Shown: positions 40,062 through 49,100 of the stretch, one piece after another
How positions within the stretch are numbered: position 1 is the first letter of the stretch
Layout: each line of letters starts with the position of its first letter
Source of the DNA: Granulicella rosea
Lineage (GTDB): Bacteria; Acidobacteriota; Terriglobia; Terriglobales; Acidobacteriaceae
DNA: 64,000 nt
Assembly (NCBI RefSeq): GCF_900188085.1
Contig: NZ_FZOU01000002.1
Location: 310,001 to 374,000 of the forward strand
Reading direction: 5' to 3'
The notes under the pieces: model-generated
What the model saw: the letters and a program-made list of their open reading frames with translations, nothing else
Told to the model about the DNA's origin: nothing
Databases searched by the model: none
Translations under genes and position numbers: made by a program

Positions 40062-42749
40062 GTGGATTCAGCAGTTGAGAGCAGCGTGTTGCAGGGGCCG
40101 GGCGAGCTCTCTTCCTTTCGGAAGCTGAGCCTTCGCCTGGTGGGTTTGCCCGCGCTGGTCTGTCTGTTGCCGGCTCTTGCAGTCTGGATGCGCGGCGGTC
40201 TGCGGCTCTCGCACTCCTACCTCTGGCACTTCCAGAGCCACTCGCTCTTCGCGCTCCACTTCTTCTCCGACCTGGCCATCTTTGTTTCCTACCTGTTCAT
40301 CGCGGCGATTCTGCTGCTGAGGCTGCGGCGGGAGTGGTCGAGGCTACGCGCCAACTGGGTCGTACCCTTCTTCGTGCTCTTTCTCGCTGCCTGCGCCTTC
40401 ACCCAGGTCGTCGACATGCTGGAGCTGTGGCGTCCCTTTCTGTGGGTTGCGGGCGCGCTGAAGCTCGTCACCGCCGTCGCCTCCATCATCACGGTGGCGA
40501 CCCTGCCGCCGATTCTGATGAAGCTGCACCGCGTGCTGGAGTCCTCCGACCGTTCGCGCCTGAACGCCGAACGTTTTCGCGCCGCGGCCGAGAGCAGCCT
40601 CGACGCCTTCTATATTCTCGACAGCGTGCGCGACGACGCAGGCCAGATCGTCGACTTCCGCTTCGTCTACCTGAACGACAACGGCGCGCGTATGACCACC
40701 TACGACCGCGACTCTCTGTTAGGCAAATACATCTGCGAGGTCATCCCGGTCAACCGTACGGGCGGCTTCTTCGACCACTACAAGCAGGTGGTCGAGACCG
40801 GCGTCCCGATGGACTATGAGTTCCCCATCTCGTCGCCGGAGACGACCTGCAACTGGATGAGCTCGCGCGTCGTCCGGGTCGGCGACGGTGTCGCGCTGAC
40901 CTGCCGCGATATCTCCGCGCGCAAAGAGGCCGAGCGGGAGCTGCACAACAATCTCGATACGCTGCGCGTCTCCGAGTCCGAGCATCGCTCGTTCAGCGAC
41001 CGGCTGCAGCTCGCCAATCAGGTCGCGCAGGTCGGCGTCTGGGAGTGGGATCTCGCGACCGACCACCTCATCTGGGACGACACCATGACCCAGCTCTACG
41101 GCATCGAAAGCCTCCCGGTGATCGAGTACGACCGCTGGCGCCAGATGGTCCACCCATCCGATCGGCCCGAGGTCGAATCCGTCCTGAAGAGCGTCATCTC
41201 GAACGGTAAGTCGGCCAGCGTGGACTTCCGCATGTTTCGCGCTGACGGCGCCGTGCGCTATATCTCTTCCTCGCAGGGTGTCGTGCGCGATCCCTCCGGG
41301 CGGGTGACGCGCGTGGTTGGGGTCAACGTCGACGTAACCGACCGTCGCGTCGCCAACGCCCGCATCTCGCACCTCGCGCACCACGACGCCTTGACCGGTC
41401 TGCCCAACCGCGAGCTGCTGCAGGACCGCCTGCGCGTCTGCCTGGATCGCTCCAAGCGCTTCAAGACCCGGCTCGGCGTGCTCGTCATCGACATCGACCA
41501 CTTCAAGAAGACGAACGATCACCTCGGCCATCGCCAGGGCGACGAGGTGCTGAAGATCGCCGCCACCCGGCTGAAGGCGCAGTTCCGCAGCGTCGACACG
41601 GTCGGCCGCCTGGGCGGAGACGAGTTCGTCGCCGTCCTGCCCGACCTGCAGAGCGTGCAGGACGCCCGTCGCCTCGGACAGAAGGCGCTGGTCGCCCTGC
41701 ATGAGCCGATCACCATCGCCGGGCAGGAGATCCGCATCACCGCCAGCATCGGCATCGCCACGTTCCCGGACGGCGGCATGGACCCCGACCTGCTGCTGCA
41801 CAACGCCGACACGGCGATGTACTTCGCCAAGTCCGCCGGACGCAACAACCTGCAGATTTTCACCGAAGAACTGGACGACGCGGCCGCGCGCAAGAACCGC
41901 ATGGAAGATGCGCTGCGCCTGGGCATCGCAAACGGCGAGTTCGAACTCTTCTACCAGCCGCAGGTCTCGCTCCAGAACCACACCGTCACCGGGGTCGAGG
42001 CGCTGATCCGCTGGAACTCCGCCACCCTCGGCGTCGTGCTTCCGCTGGAGTTCATTCCCCTCGCCGAGGAGACCGGCCTCATCGTCGCCATCGGAGAGTG
42101 GGCGCTCAAGACCGCCTGTAACGACGCGATCAAGATTCAGCGGATGGTCGATCACCCGGTCACCATGGCCGTCAACCTGTCGCCGCGCCAGTTCGAGCAG
42201 GACAACCTCTCGCAGCGCATCGAGCTCATCCTTGCCGAAAGCGGCCTTGCGCCCAGCCTGCTCGAGATCGAACTGACGGAGAACATGCTGGTCAGCGACA
42301 CGTCCGACGCGCTCGCCATCCTCAACCGCATCCGCAATCTCGGCGTGCGGCTCTCGATCGACGACTTCGGCACCGGCTTCTCCAGCATGTCGTACATCGT
42401 CAAGTTTGCCATCGACCGGTTGAAGATCGACCGCTCCTTCATCTCCGCCTCGGTCAACGATCTCTCCTGCCGCACCGTCACCAAGGCCATCATCGGACTG
42501 GCGCGCGACCTGAAGATCGAGGTCGTCGCGGAGGGCGTCGAAGACGAGGAGCAGCGCGCATTCCTCGCGCGGCTGGGCTGCGACGACGGCCAGGGCTATC
42601 TCTTCTCGCGCCCCAGAACCATCGCCGAACTGCCCGCCACGCTGCGCGGCCTCGAAGAAAAAGCCGCTCGTCATCGCCTGGGCGGGTTGCCGAAGGCATG
42701 GCCGGCCGGACCGTTCCTGATCGATACGGAGCCCTCGCGGACGGCGTAA
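40062..42749 (+). CDS. Membrane GGDEF-EAL protein with PAS domains
   Basis: This is an 895-residue c-di-GMP enzyme. The N-terminal part (about 25-150) has four membrane helices. Two PAS domains follow (about 175-290 and 310-435). The GGDEF domain has GRLGGDEF with GGDEF at 518-522 and an intact inhibitory I-site RSVD five residues before. The EAL domain has GVEALIRWN with EAL at 646-648, plus ELTENML and IDDFGTGFSS. Both domains look catalytically complete, so it could make and break c-di-GMP. The gene is not in an operon. Confidence 0.93.
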   Translation: MDSAVESSVLQGPGELSSFRKLSLRLVGLPALVCLLPALAVWMRGGLRLSHSYLWHFQSHSLFALHFFSDLAIFVSYLFIAAILLLRLRREWSRLRANWVVPFFVLFLAACAFTQVVDMLELWRPFLWVAGALKLVTAVASIITVATLPPILMKLHRVLESSDRSRLNAERFRAAAESSLDAFYILDSVRDDAGQIVDFRFVYLNDNGARMTTYDRDSLLGKYICEVIPVNRTGGFFDHYKQVVETGVPMDYEFPISSPETTCNWMSSRVVRVGDGVALTCRDISARKEAERELHNNLDTLRVSESEHRSFSDRLQLANQVAQVGVWEWDLATDHLIWDDTMTQLYGIESLPVIEYDRWRQMVHPSDRPEVESVLKSVISNGKSASVDFRMFRADGAVRYISSSQGVVRDPSGRVTRVVGVNVDVTDRRVANARISHLAHHDALTGLPNRELLQDRLRVCLDRSKRFKTRLGVLVIDIDHFKKTNDHLGHRQGDEVLKIAATRLKAQFRSVDTVGRLGGDEFVAVLPDLQSVQDARRLGQKALVALHEPITIAGQEIRITASIGIATFPDGGMDPDLLLHNADTAMYFAKSAGRNNLQIFTEELDDAAARKNRMEDALRLGIANGEFELFYQPQVSLQNHTVTGVEALIRWNSATLGVVLPLEFIPLAEETGLIVAIGEWALKTACNDAIKIQRMVDHPVTMAVNLSPRQFEQDNLSQRIELILAESGLAPSLLEIELTENMLVSDTSDALAILNRIRNLGVRLSIDDFGTGFSSMSYIVKFAIDRLKIDRSFISASVNDLSCRTVTKAIIGLARDLKIEVVAEGVEDEEQRAFLARLGCDDGQGYLFSRPRTIAELPATLRGLEEKAARHRLGGLPKAWPAGPFLIDTEPSRTA

Positions 42750-42780
42750 CGGCTGCCTCAGAAACTGTGCATAACCCGGT

Positions 42781-42809
42781 TTGGAAAAGCCCGTCGCGAA
42801 TGCTATACT
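42781..42809 (+). promoter_or_regulatory. Promoter of tRNA-Leu
   Basis: TTGGAA at 42781-42786, a 17-bp spacer and TATACT at 42804-42809 lie about 60 bp before the tRNA. Confidence 0.65.
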
Positions 42810-42871
42810 CATTTTCAGGATTGCACGTCACACCTGTTCCCCACGAACCAGATTCCAAGGGCAGGCCTCAT

Positions 42872-42956
42872 GCGGAGGTGGCGAAATTGGCAGACGCACT
42901 AGCTTGAGGTGCTAGCGCCGCAAGGCATAGGGGTTCAAGTCCCCTCCTCCGCACCA
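42872..42956 (+). tRNA. tRNA-Leu (anticodon GAG)
   Basis: The gene is 85 nt with encoded CCA. The acceptor arms are GCGGAGG and CCTCCGC, the anticodon stem CTAGC/GCTAG has loop TTGAGGT, a long variable arm is present, and the T loop is GGTTCAAGTCC. Confidence 0.96.
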
Positions 42957-43011
42957 ATCCGAACTATTCCCGCCTTGCAGAAGGTTACCGAAGGATTTAG
43001 CCCCGCCTCCT

Positions 43012-43332
43012 ATGACAGCTCTTCTTTATCTTCTCGTGGTTCTGCATGTCATCATCAGCCTGTTCCTGATTGGCGTGGTTCTCCTCCAGCAGGGCAAGTC
43101 CGCCGATCTCGCAGCAGCCTTCGGCGGTCAGGGTTCGCAGACCGCCTTCGGTCCCCGCGGCGCGGCCAACCTACTCACCAAGCTGACCACCTATGCGGCG
43201 GTCTTCTTCATGGTCACCTCCATCGGCCTCACCATTCTGATGGCCCGCACCGGCTCCGACCACTCGGTCCTCTCCGGCATGAGCGGCAAGGCCAAGACCA
43301 CGCAGACCACCCCGGCTCCGGCCAAGAAGTAA
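43012..43332 (+). CDS. secG: Protein-export membrane protein SecG
   Basis: This is a 106-residue subunit of the SecYEG translocon. It has two membrane helices, LYLLVVLHVIISLFLIGVVL and YAAVFFMVTSIGLTILMA. The conserved cytoplasmic loop QQGKSADLAAAFGG-QGSQTAFG lies between them, a clear SecG signature. The C-terminus is a short Lys/Pro tail. The gene starts 55 bp after tRNA-Leu and may share its promoter. A hairpin terminator follows 21 bp after the stop. Confidence 0.94.
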   Translation: MTALLYLLVVLHVIISLFLIGVVLLQQGKSADLAAAFGGQGSQTAFGPRGAANLLTKLTTYAAVFFMVTSIGLTILMARTGSDHSVLSGMSGKAKTTQTTPAPAKK

Positions 43333-43353
43333 CTCAACTTTCGAGATCGACCC

Positions 43354-43387
43354 AATGCACAAGCTCCGGCTTGTGCATTTTGCTTTT
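43354..43387 (+). terminator. Rho-independent terminator after secG
   Basis: The arms AATGCACAAG and CTTGTGCATT surround a 6-nt loop, followed by TTGCTTTT. Confidence 0.9.
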
Positions 43388-43448
43388 CCTGTTTGCCCTC
43401 CTTTGAAGGCTCTGCTGTTTCTTTCGCTCTTGATACCCAGGTGAGCCC

Positions 43449-44087
43449 ATGATCCATGAAGTCCTCCGCGTCGGCGCGCTCCAATGCAACTGCAGCATCC
43501 TCGGAGACGAGACCTCCCGCGAGGCGATCGTCGTCGATCCGGGCGACGACATCCCGAAGATACTCGCACTGCTGGCAAAGCACCGCCTGACTGTCCGGCA
43601 GATCCTCATCACCCACGCGCATATCGACCATATCGCCGGGGCGCAGCGGCTGAAGCAGGTCACCGGGGCGCCTATTTTTTATAACCAGGCCGACCTGCCG
43701 CTGGTCGCCATGATGGACATTCAGGCGGGTTGGCTCGGTCTACTCACGCCGCCCGAGGTTTTGCCGCCCGACGCCGATCTTGCCGATCTGCAGACCGTCA
43801 CGATCGAAGGTCTCTCGGGCACGGTCCACCACACGCCGGGACACACCGAGGGCAGCATCTGCCTGCATCTCCCCGCCCATGGCCTGCTCATCGCGGGCGA
43901 TACCCTCTTCGCTGGCAGCGTGGGCCGCACCGACCTGCCCGGCGGCGATATGAAGAAGCTGCTCAGCTCGGTTCACGAGCGGCTGCTCACCCTGCCGGAC
44001 GACACCGTCGTCATTCCCGGTCACGGCAGTCGCACGACGATCGGCGAGGAGCGCGAGCACAATCCATTTCTTGTGAAGCGGCGCTAG
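43449..44087 (+). CDS. Metallo-beta-lactamase-fold hydrolase (glyoxalase II-like)
   Basis: This 212-residue cytoplasmic protein has the metal motif LITHAHIDHIAGAQ (HxHxDH). Further ligands are in HHTPGHTEGS, LLIAGDTLFAGSVGRTDLPG and VVIPGHGSRTTIGEE. The YcbL/glyoxalase II-like subgroup hydrolyses thioesters such as S-lactoyl derivatives; since this organism probably makes bacillithiol, a bacillithiol thioester is a possible substrate (inference). The gene stands alone after the secG terminator. Confidence 0.9.
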   Translation: MIHEVLRVGALQCNCSILGDETSREAIVVDPGDDIPKILALLAKHRLTVRQILITHAHIDHIAGAQRLKQVTGAPIFYNQADLPLVAMMDIQAGWLGLLTPPEVLPPDADLADLQTVTIEGLSGTVHHTPGHTEGSICLHLPAHGLLIAGDTLFAGSVGRTDLPGGDMKKLLSSVHERLLTLPDDTVVIPGHGSRTTIGEEREHNPFLVKRR

Positions 44088-44153
44088 TTTATTTATCAAT
44101 CAGTTAGCCGGAACAGCTCAACCGGAGGACGACCTGCCTGCTTGCCGGGTTAA

Positions 44154-45314
44154 TCAATTAGGTTCAAAAGCCCTGCGCAACTCCATGATCCCAGCGCGGA
44201 ACTCCTCCAACGGCCCCAGCAGGCTGATGACCACCCGGCTTCGCTCCCGCATCCCGTAGAACGAGCCGGAGTGTACGACCACGCCAAACTCCGCAATCAG
44301 TCGCACCAGCAGCGACGCAGACGATTCAAGGTCCGGCAGCCGTACCACGGCGCACCAGCCTGCCTCCGGCGTCAGCACCTCGAACCCGGCGGACGTCAGC
44401 AGCTCCAGATTCGCACGCACCCTTTCGAGAATGTGCTCCTGAATTCCCTGCCGTTCCCGCAACCACGCGGGCATCGCCAGTTGCACCGGCGCGTTCATCG
44501 AGAGGAAGGTATCGGCGACGATCTCCAGCCGCCCGAGCGCCCCTCGCCGGACCGCCTCCGGGCCGAACGCAGCCAGCCATGCAGCCTTCATCTGCGGCAG
44601 CCCGCAGATCTTGCTCAGTCCGCTGACCACGAAGGTCAGCGCCGCGTGCGGTCCCTGCGCAAAGCTGTCGATCGGTCCGTCGAGTCCGTAGTCCACAAAG
44701 ACCTCATCCACGATCAACGCCAGGCCGTGCCACGCACAAAGCTCCTCGAGCCGCGTTCTTTCGAGTGCGCGCGTCGCGTGGCCGGTCGGGTTGTTCGGAT
44801 GCACAAGCAGCACGGCCCGCGTGCGTGGGCCGATCGCGGCTTCCAGAGCGGCGAAGTCGATCCACCAGCCGAAGTCGTAGAACAGCGGGTACGGCTTCAG
44901 CCGCACGTCGTCGAGGTCGGCGAGAAAGTCGAAGAGTGGATAGCTCGGCTGGGCGACCAGCACCTCGTCGCCGGCGTCGCACAGCAACCGGAAGAGGTAG
45001 CTGTAGGCCTCGCTCGTGCTCGTCGTCAGGATGACGTCGTCCGGATCGATCTGCGCGTCGTGGTCGGCGTAGTACGCAGCGACCGCCTCGCGGGCCACTC
45101 GCATCCCGCGTGGGTCGGGGTCGTAGAGCATCGCCGCGGGCTGCGCCAGCGCGCCAAGCACCGCCGCCTCGTCGTACGCGAAGCCGCAGGCCGTGGGGTT
45201 CGAAAGCGTCAGATCGTGGATGCGCCGGCCGGATGCGCGTGCGTGGCGCACCTCTTCGGCGAGTGCGCTTTCGCGGGTGTCCCAGTTCGTGCGTGTTGAA
45301 AATCGTGCCTTCAC
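44154..45314 (-). CDS. PLP-dependent class I/II aminotransferase
   Basis: This is a 386-residue fold-type I enzyme. The PLP lysine is in VVSGLSKICGLPQMK, the substrate-phosphate region is TTSTSEAYSYLFRLLCDAGD, and HPNNPTGHA and LIVDEVFVDYG hold the conserved Asn and Asp. The tail has the Arg-bearing SRVVISLLGP. It resembles aspartate/alanine-type or valine-pyruvate aminotransferases; the exact amino acid cannot be told. It is divergent from a HAD gene that begins 45 bp away. Confidence 0.9.
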   Translation of the reverse strand: MKARFSTRTNWDTRESALAEEVRHARASGRRIHDLTLSNPTACGFAYDEAAVLGALAQPAAMLYDPDPRGMRVAREAVAAYYADHDAQIDPDDVILTTSTSEAYSYLFRLLCDAGDEVLVAQPSYPLFDFLADLDDVRLKPYPLFYDFGWWIDFAALEAAIGPRTRAVLLVHPNNPTGHATRALERTRLEELCAWHGLALIVDEVFVDYGLDGPIDSFAQGPHAALTFVVSGLSKICGLPQMKAAWLAAFGPEAVRRGALGRLEIVADTFLSMNAPVQLAMPAWLRERQGIQEHILERVRANLELLTSAGFEVLTPEAGWCAVVRLPDLESSASLLVRLIAEFGVVVHSGSFYGMRERSRVVISLLGPLEEFRAGIMELRRAFEPN

Positions 45315-45359
45315 CCCTTCATCTTAACGGCTCGCCGATCCCCTACAATAAGTCCATCC

Positions 45360-45989
45360 ATGTCCTCCGTTCACGCAGTTCTCTTCGACTACGGCCTTGT
45401 CCTTTGCGGGCCGCCCGACCCCGCCGCCTGGGCTCGGATGCGCGCCATCACCGGTTTCGACGAGCCAACGCTCCAGAAGGCGTATTGGACGCCGCGCCAT
45501 GAGTATGACCGAGGCACGTACACCGGCCAGGGCTTCTGGCTGGAAGCGGGTCGCATCGGCGGCGTCGCGCTCTCCGATGCGCAGGTTGAGGAACTCATCG
45601 AAGCCGACACCGATCTTTGGACGCAGCCCAACCAGCCGATGATCGACTGGGCCGCCCGGTTGCAGGCCGCAGGCGTCAAGACCGGCATCCTGTCCAACAT
45701 CGGAGACGCGATGGAGATTGGGGTTCGCGCGCGCATGCCTTGGCTCGCGGCCTTCGCGCACCATACCTTCTCGCACAACCTCAAGCTGGCGAAGCCCGAG
45801 CAGGCGATCTATCGCCATGCGGCCGAGGGCCTCCGCACCGCCCCGGAACACATCCTCTTCATCGACGACAAGCCCGAGAACGTCGCCGCCGCGCATGAGG
45901 CCGGAATGCAGGCCCTCCAGTACACGGACCACGCGGTCTTCCTGCGGGAGCTGGCTACGCTCGATCCAGCCAACCTTTGGACGTCTTGA
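45360..45989 (+). CDS. HAD-IA family hydrolase
   Basis: This is a 209-residue protein. Motif I reads AVLFDYGLVLCGP: the nucleophile Asp is present, but the usual second Asp is Gly, as in the YihX/acyl-phosphate and haloacid dehalogenase-like subgroup. Motif II is TGILSNIGD, motif III is around LKLAKPEQAIYRHA, and motif IV is ILFIDDKPENVAAA. The substrate is unknown. The start is ATG 45360. Confidence 0.87.
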   Translation: MSSVHAVLFDYGLVLCGPPDPAAWARMRAITGFDEPTLQKAYWTPRHEYDRGTYTGQGFWLEAGRIGGVALSDAQVEELIEADTDLWTQPNQPMIDWAARLQAAGVKTGILSNIGDAMEIGVRARMPWLAAFAHHTFSHNLKLAKPEQAIYRHAAEGLRTAPEHILFIDDKPENVAAAHEAGMQALQYTDHAVFLRELATLDPANLWTS

Positions 45990-46118
45990 ATTCCCATTCT
46001 GGGACACATCGCCACACCAACGTTCCACATTCGTACCGAACCGACCGCACAACCACCCCAGAACCGTGGATAGTGAAGGACAGGCTGCAACCTGGGCAAC
46101 GCCGCAGCCAACACCACC

Positions 46119-49100
46119 ATGACGATTCCCGCGCCTCTTCGCCGACGCCCCCTGCTCCAGCTTCTCCTGTTGTTTGCCGCGCTGACCCTGACGGCGGACG
46201 CGGCGGCTCAGCAGCTTGCCTTCGCGGGTCTTCGCTCGGCCGCGCAGCAGGGACAGTTCAATGCGGTTCAGACGGATGCGGCCGGTAACCTCTACCTGCT
46301 GCTGGACGAGAAGGATGGCGTTCGACTGCTCAAGACCGACAACGCCGCCCAGACGGTTCTGGCGCAGGCGAAGCTGGGCGCCGCCGGCGACATCGGCCTC
46401 GCCATGGCGCTCGACCCCAGCGGAAACGTCTACATCGCCGGGACGACGACCTCGACCACGCTGACCGCGACCGCCGGAGCGGCCATCACCACGCGCGCCG
46501 ACGGCTCGACCAACACGTTTGTGGCGCGTTTCGATGCGAGCCTCAACCCCGTCTTCGTCACGCTGGCCGGAGGGAGCCGGATCGTTCCCACCGGCATCGC
46601 CGCCACGGCGGACGCGGTCTTCATCACGGGCTTCACCTACGGCGCGAACCTGCCCGTGACCGCCTCCGCCATCCAGCAGGCCCCGGCCTACGCGAGCTCG
46701 CAGAATGGCTTTGCCGAGCGATTCAACTCGGCCGGAAGCCAGCTCGTCTACGCCACCTATCTCTCCGGCGCCAACGGAGACACCGCGCCCGCGGCCATCG
46801 CCGCCGACGCATCCGACAACGCCTACATCGCCGGCGAGACCTCCGCTACCGGATACCCCACAGTCGCCGCCGTCGTCCCGGCGATGCTCGGCAGCCCGTC
46901 GGGCTTCCTGACAAAACTGACCCCCGCCGGAGACGGGATCGCCTTCTCCACGTTTATCCCCGGCTCCGGCATCACGTCGGTTGCGGTTGGGGCGAACGTC
47001 CTTGCTCTCGCTGGCGGCGTCTCATTCGGGCAGTTCCCTATCGATACGGTCACGGCGCCGCTCGTTCCGGCGACCTGGCAGGCGCTGGTCCGCATGCCGC
47101 TCGACGGCTCCACGGTCCTTTCCTCCACGGCGATCGCGCCCGGCGCGCAGACCTCGGTGGCCTTCGCTCCGGATGGAACGCTCTGGGTCGACGGCGTATT
47201 CTCGGCGCCGCTTCTTCCCGTTGCGGCGCCTGCGAGTGTCGGCCAAGCCTTCGCGGCGCACGTGAATGCGCAGAGCCAGGTCGACCGGACGGCCCGGCTC
47301 GGCGGACTGCCGAACGGCAACCCCAGCTTCGCCAGCCTGCCGATCGTGGTGACATCGTTGGGGATCGATCCCGCCGGCGAGCCGCTTGTCGCGGGCGGAG
47401 TCCAGCCGACCGCCGGTTCGAGCCTGCTCGCGACCCAGACCTACGATCTGCCGCTGCTGAACGCGCCGACTGCGGCTCTTCCTTCGACGCTGCGTTCCGC
47501 CATCCCCGCCACCGCAAGCTGCAACGGCAGCCTCTGCCCCGGCTACGCGGCCTATCTCGCGAAGCTCAATCCAGCCGGGACGGCTCCCGCTCTCGCGCTC
47601 TCGGTCGACGCGGCCCCGTTCGTCACCCTGCGGAACCTCGGCACTGCTGTGGCGACCGGCCTGCAGATCGCCGCAACCGGACCGGCCGTCCTGGGGAGCA
47701 GTTGCGGCACGACTCTCAACTCCGGCGCCGAATGCAGCGTCCTGTTGAACACGACCGCAGGAAGCCTTACGGTATCCGCCGCCAACGCCGGCTCGCAGAC
47801 GGTGACCATTCCGGCAAGCACAGCGCCCGCAAGCACCATCCTCTTCGCTCCTCGAGAGATCGACTTCGGCATCCAGAGCTCAACCAGTCCGGCGGCGACC
47901 CGCACGGTGACGGTTACGAACCTCGGCCAGCAGAGCCAGAGCTTCCCGTCGAACCTCGACAGCTCGGCCAAGACCGCCTCCCCTTTCACACAGACCTCGA
48001 CGGACTGTACTTTGTCCACAGCCAACACCTACACGCTCCCCGCCGGCGGTTCGTGCCACATCACACTCGCCTTCACCGCGCTTTCGACCTCGGTCAGCGA
48101 CGGTTTCCTGCAGGCTCAGTGGCTGATCGGCGCGCGGGACGTCGTGCTCACCGGATACACGCAGGCCGCGGCGCTCTCCGTCTCCTCGACCGAGATCGAC
48201 TTCGGCACGCAGATCGGCGGCGGTCTGCGTCTGCCACGCTACCTTTACCTATCGAACAACTCGGCCAGCGCAGTCGCTCATACGGCGGTCACTCTGCCCG
48301 CAAGCTCGCCCTTCACGGTGGCCGATGCCTGTCCCGCGACGCTCGCCCCGGCCAGCGTCTGCCGCATCCAGCTCAACTATCTCTCCTCTGTCGCCACGTC
48401 GACCGATTCGGTGACCATGGCGCTCGACGATGGGATCAGCGTCCTCGTGACCGGGCAGACGCTGCCGGCGAAGACGGGTACGGCCACGAGCGTCAATCCG
48501 AACCTGACCGTGACCCCCGTGTCCGTCAGCTTTGCCAACGCTGTGCCGGTCACCGGCGTATCGAATTCTACCCAGACGGTCGGCATTGCCAACACCGGCG
48601 CCTCGTCTTTTACGCTGAACCTTGCGCTTTCGGGGGACTTCACCGACTCGACCAACTGCGGCGCGACGCTGGCTGGCGGCGCCTCCTGTTCGGTCGTCGT
48701 CAGCTTCGTCCCCGGCCAGCCGGGTACGCGCGACGGGCTGCTCGCCGTCACAGCCGGGGCCAACACGACGCCCGCTTACACGACACTCACCGGCTCGGCG
48801 ACGGCCATTCTGCCGGCAAACAATGGCACGCTTGCCTTCGGCTCGGAGCCGGTTGGACAGCCTACGGTCCAGTGGTACAAGATCTCGCAGCCATTCAGCG
48901 CGCTGACCGCGACGACGACCGGCCCCTTCGCGGTCCTGCTGGTCGAAGACACCGGCTACGGCCACGGGCAACCGTCAACCGCCGCCTACACCAACTCCGC
49001 CGCCGGAAGCTGTCTGAACTGCTACCTCGGCCTGGAGTTCACCCCGACGGCGACTGGAGTGCAGACCGGCTCCCTCAGCCTCAGTTCGGCCAGCGGCGGC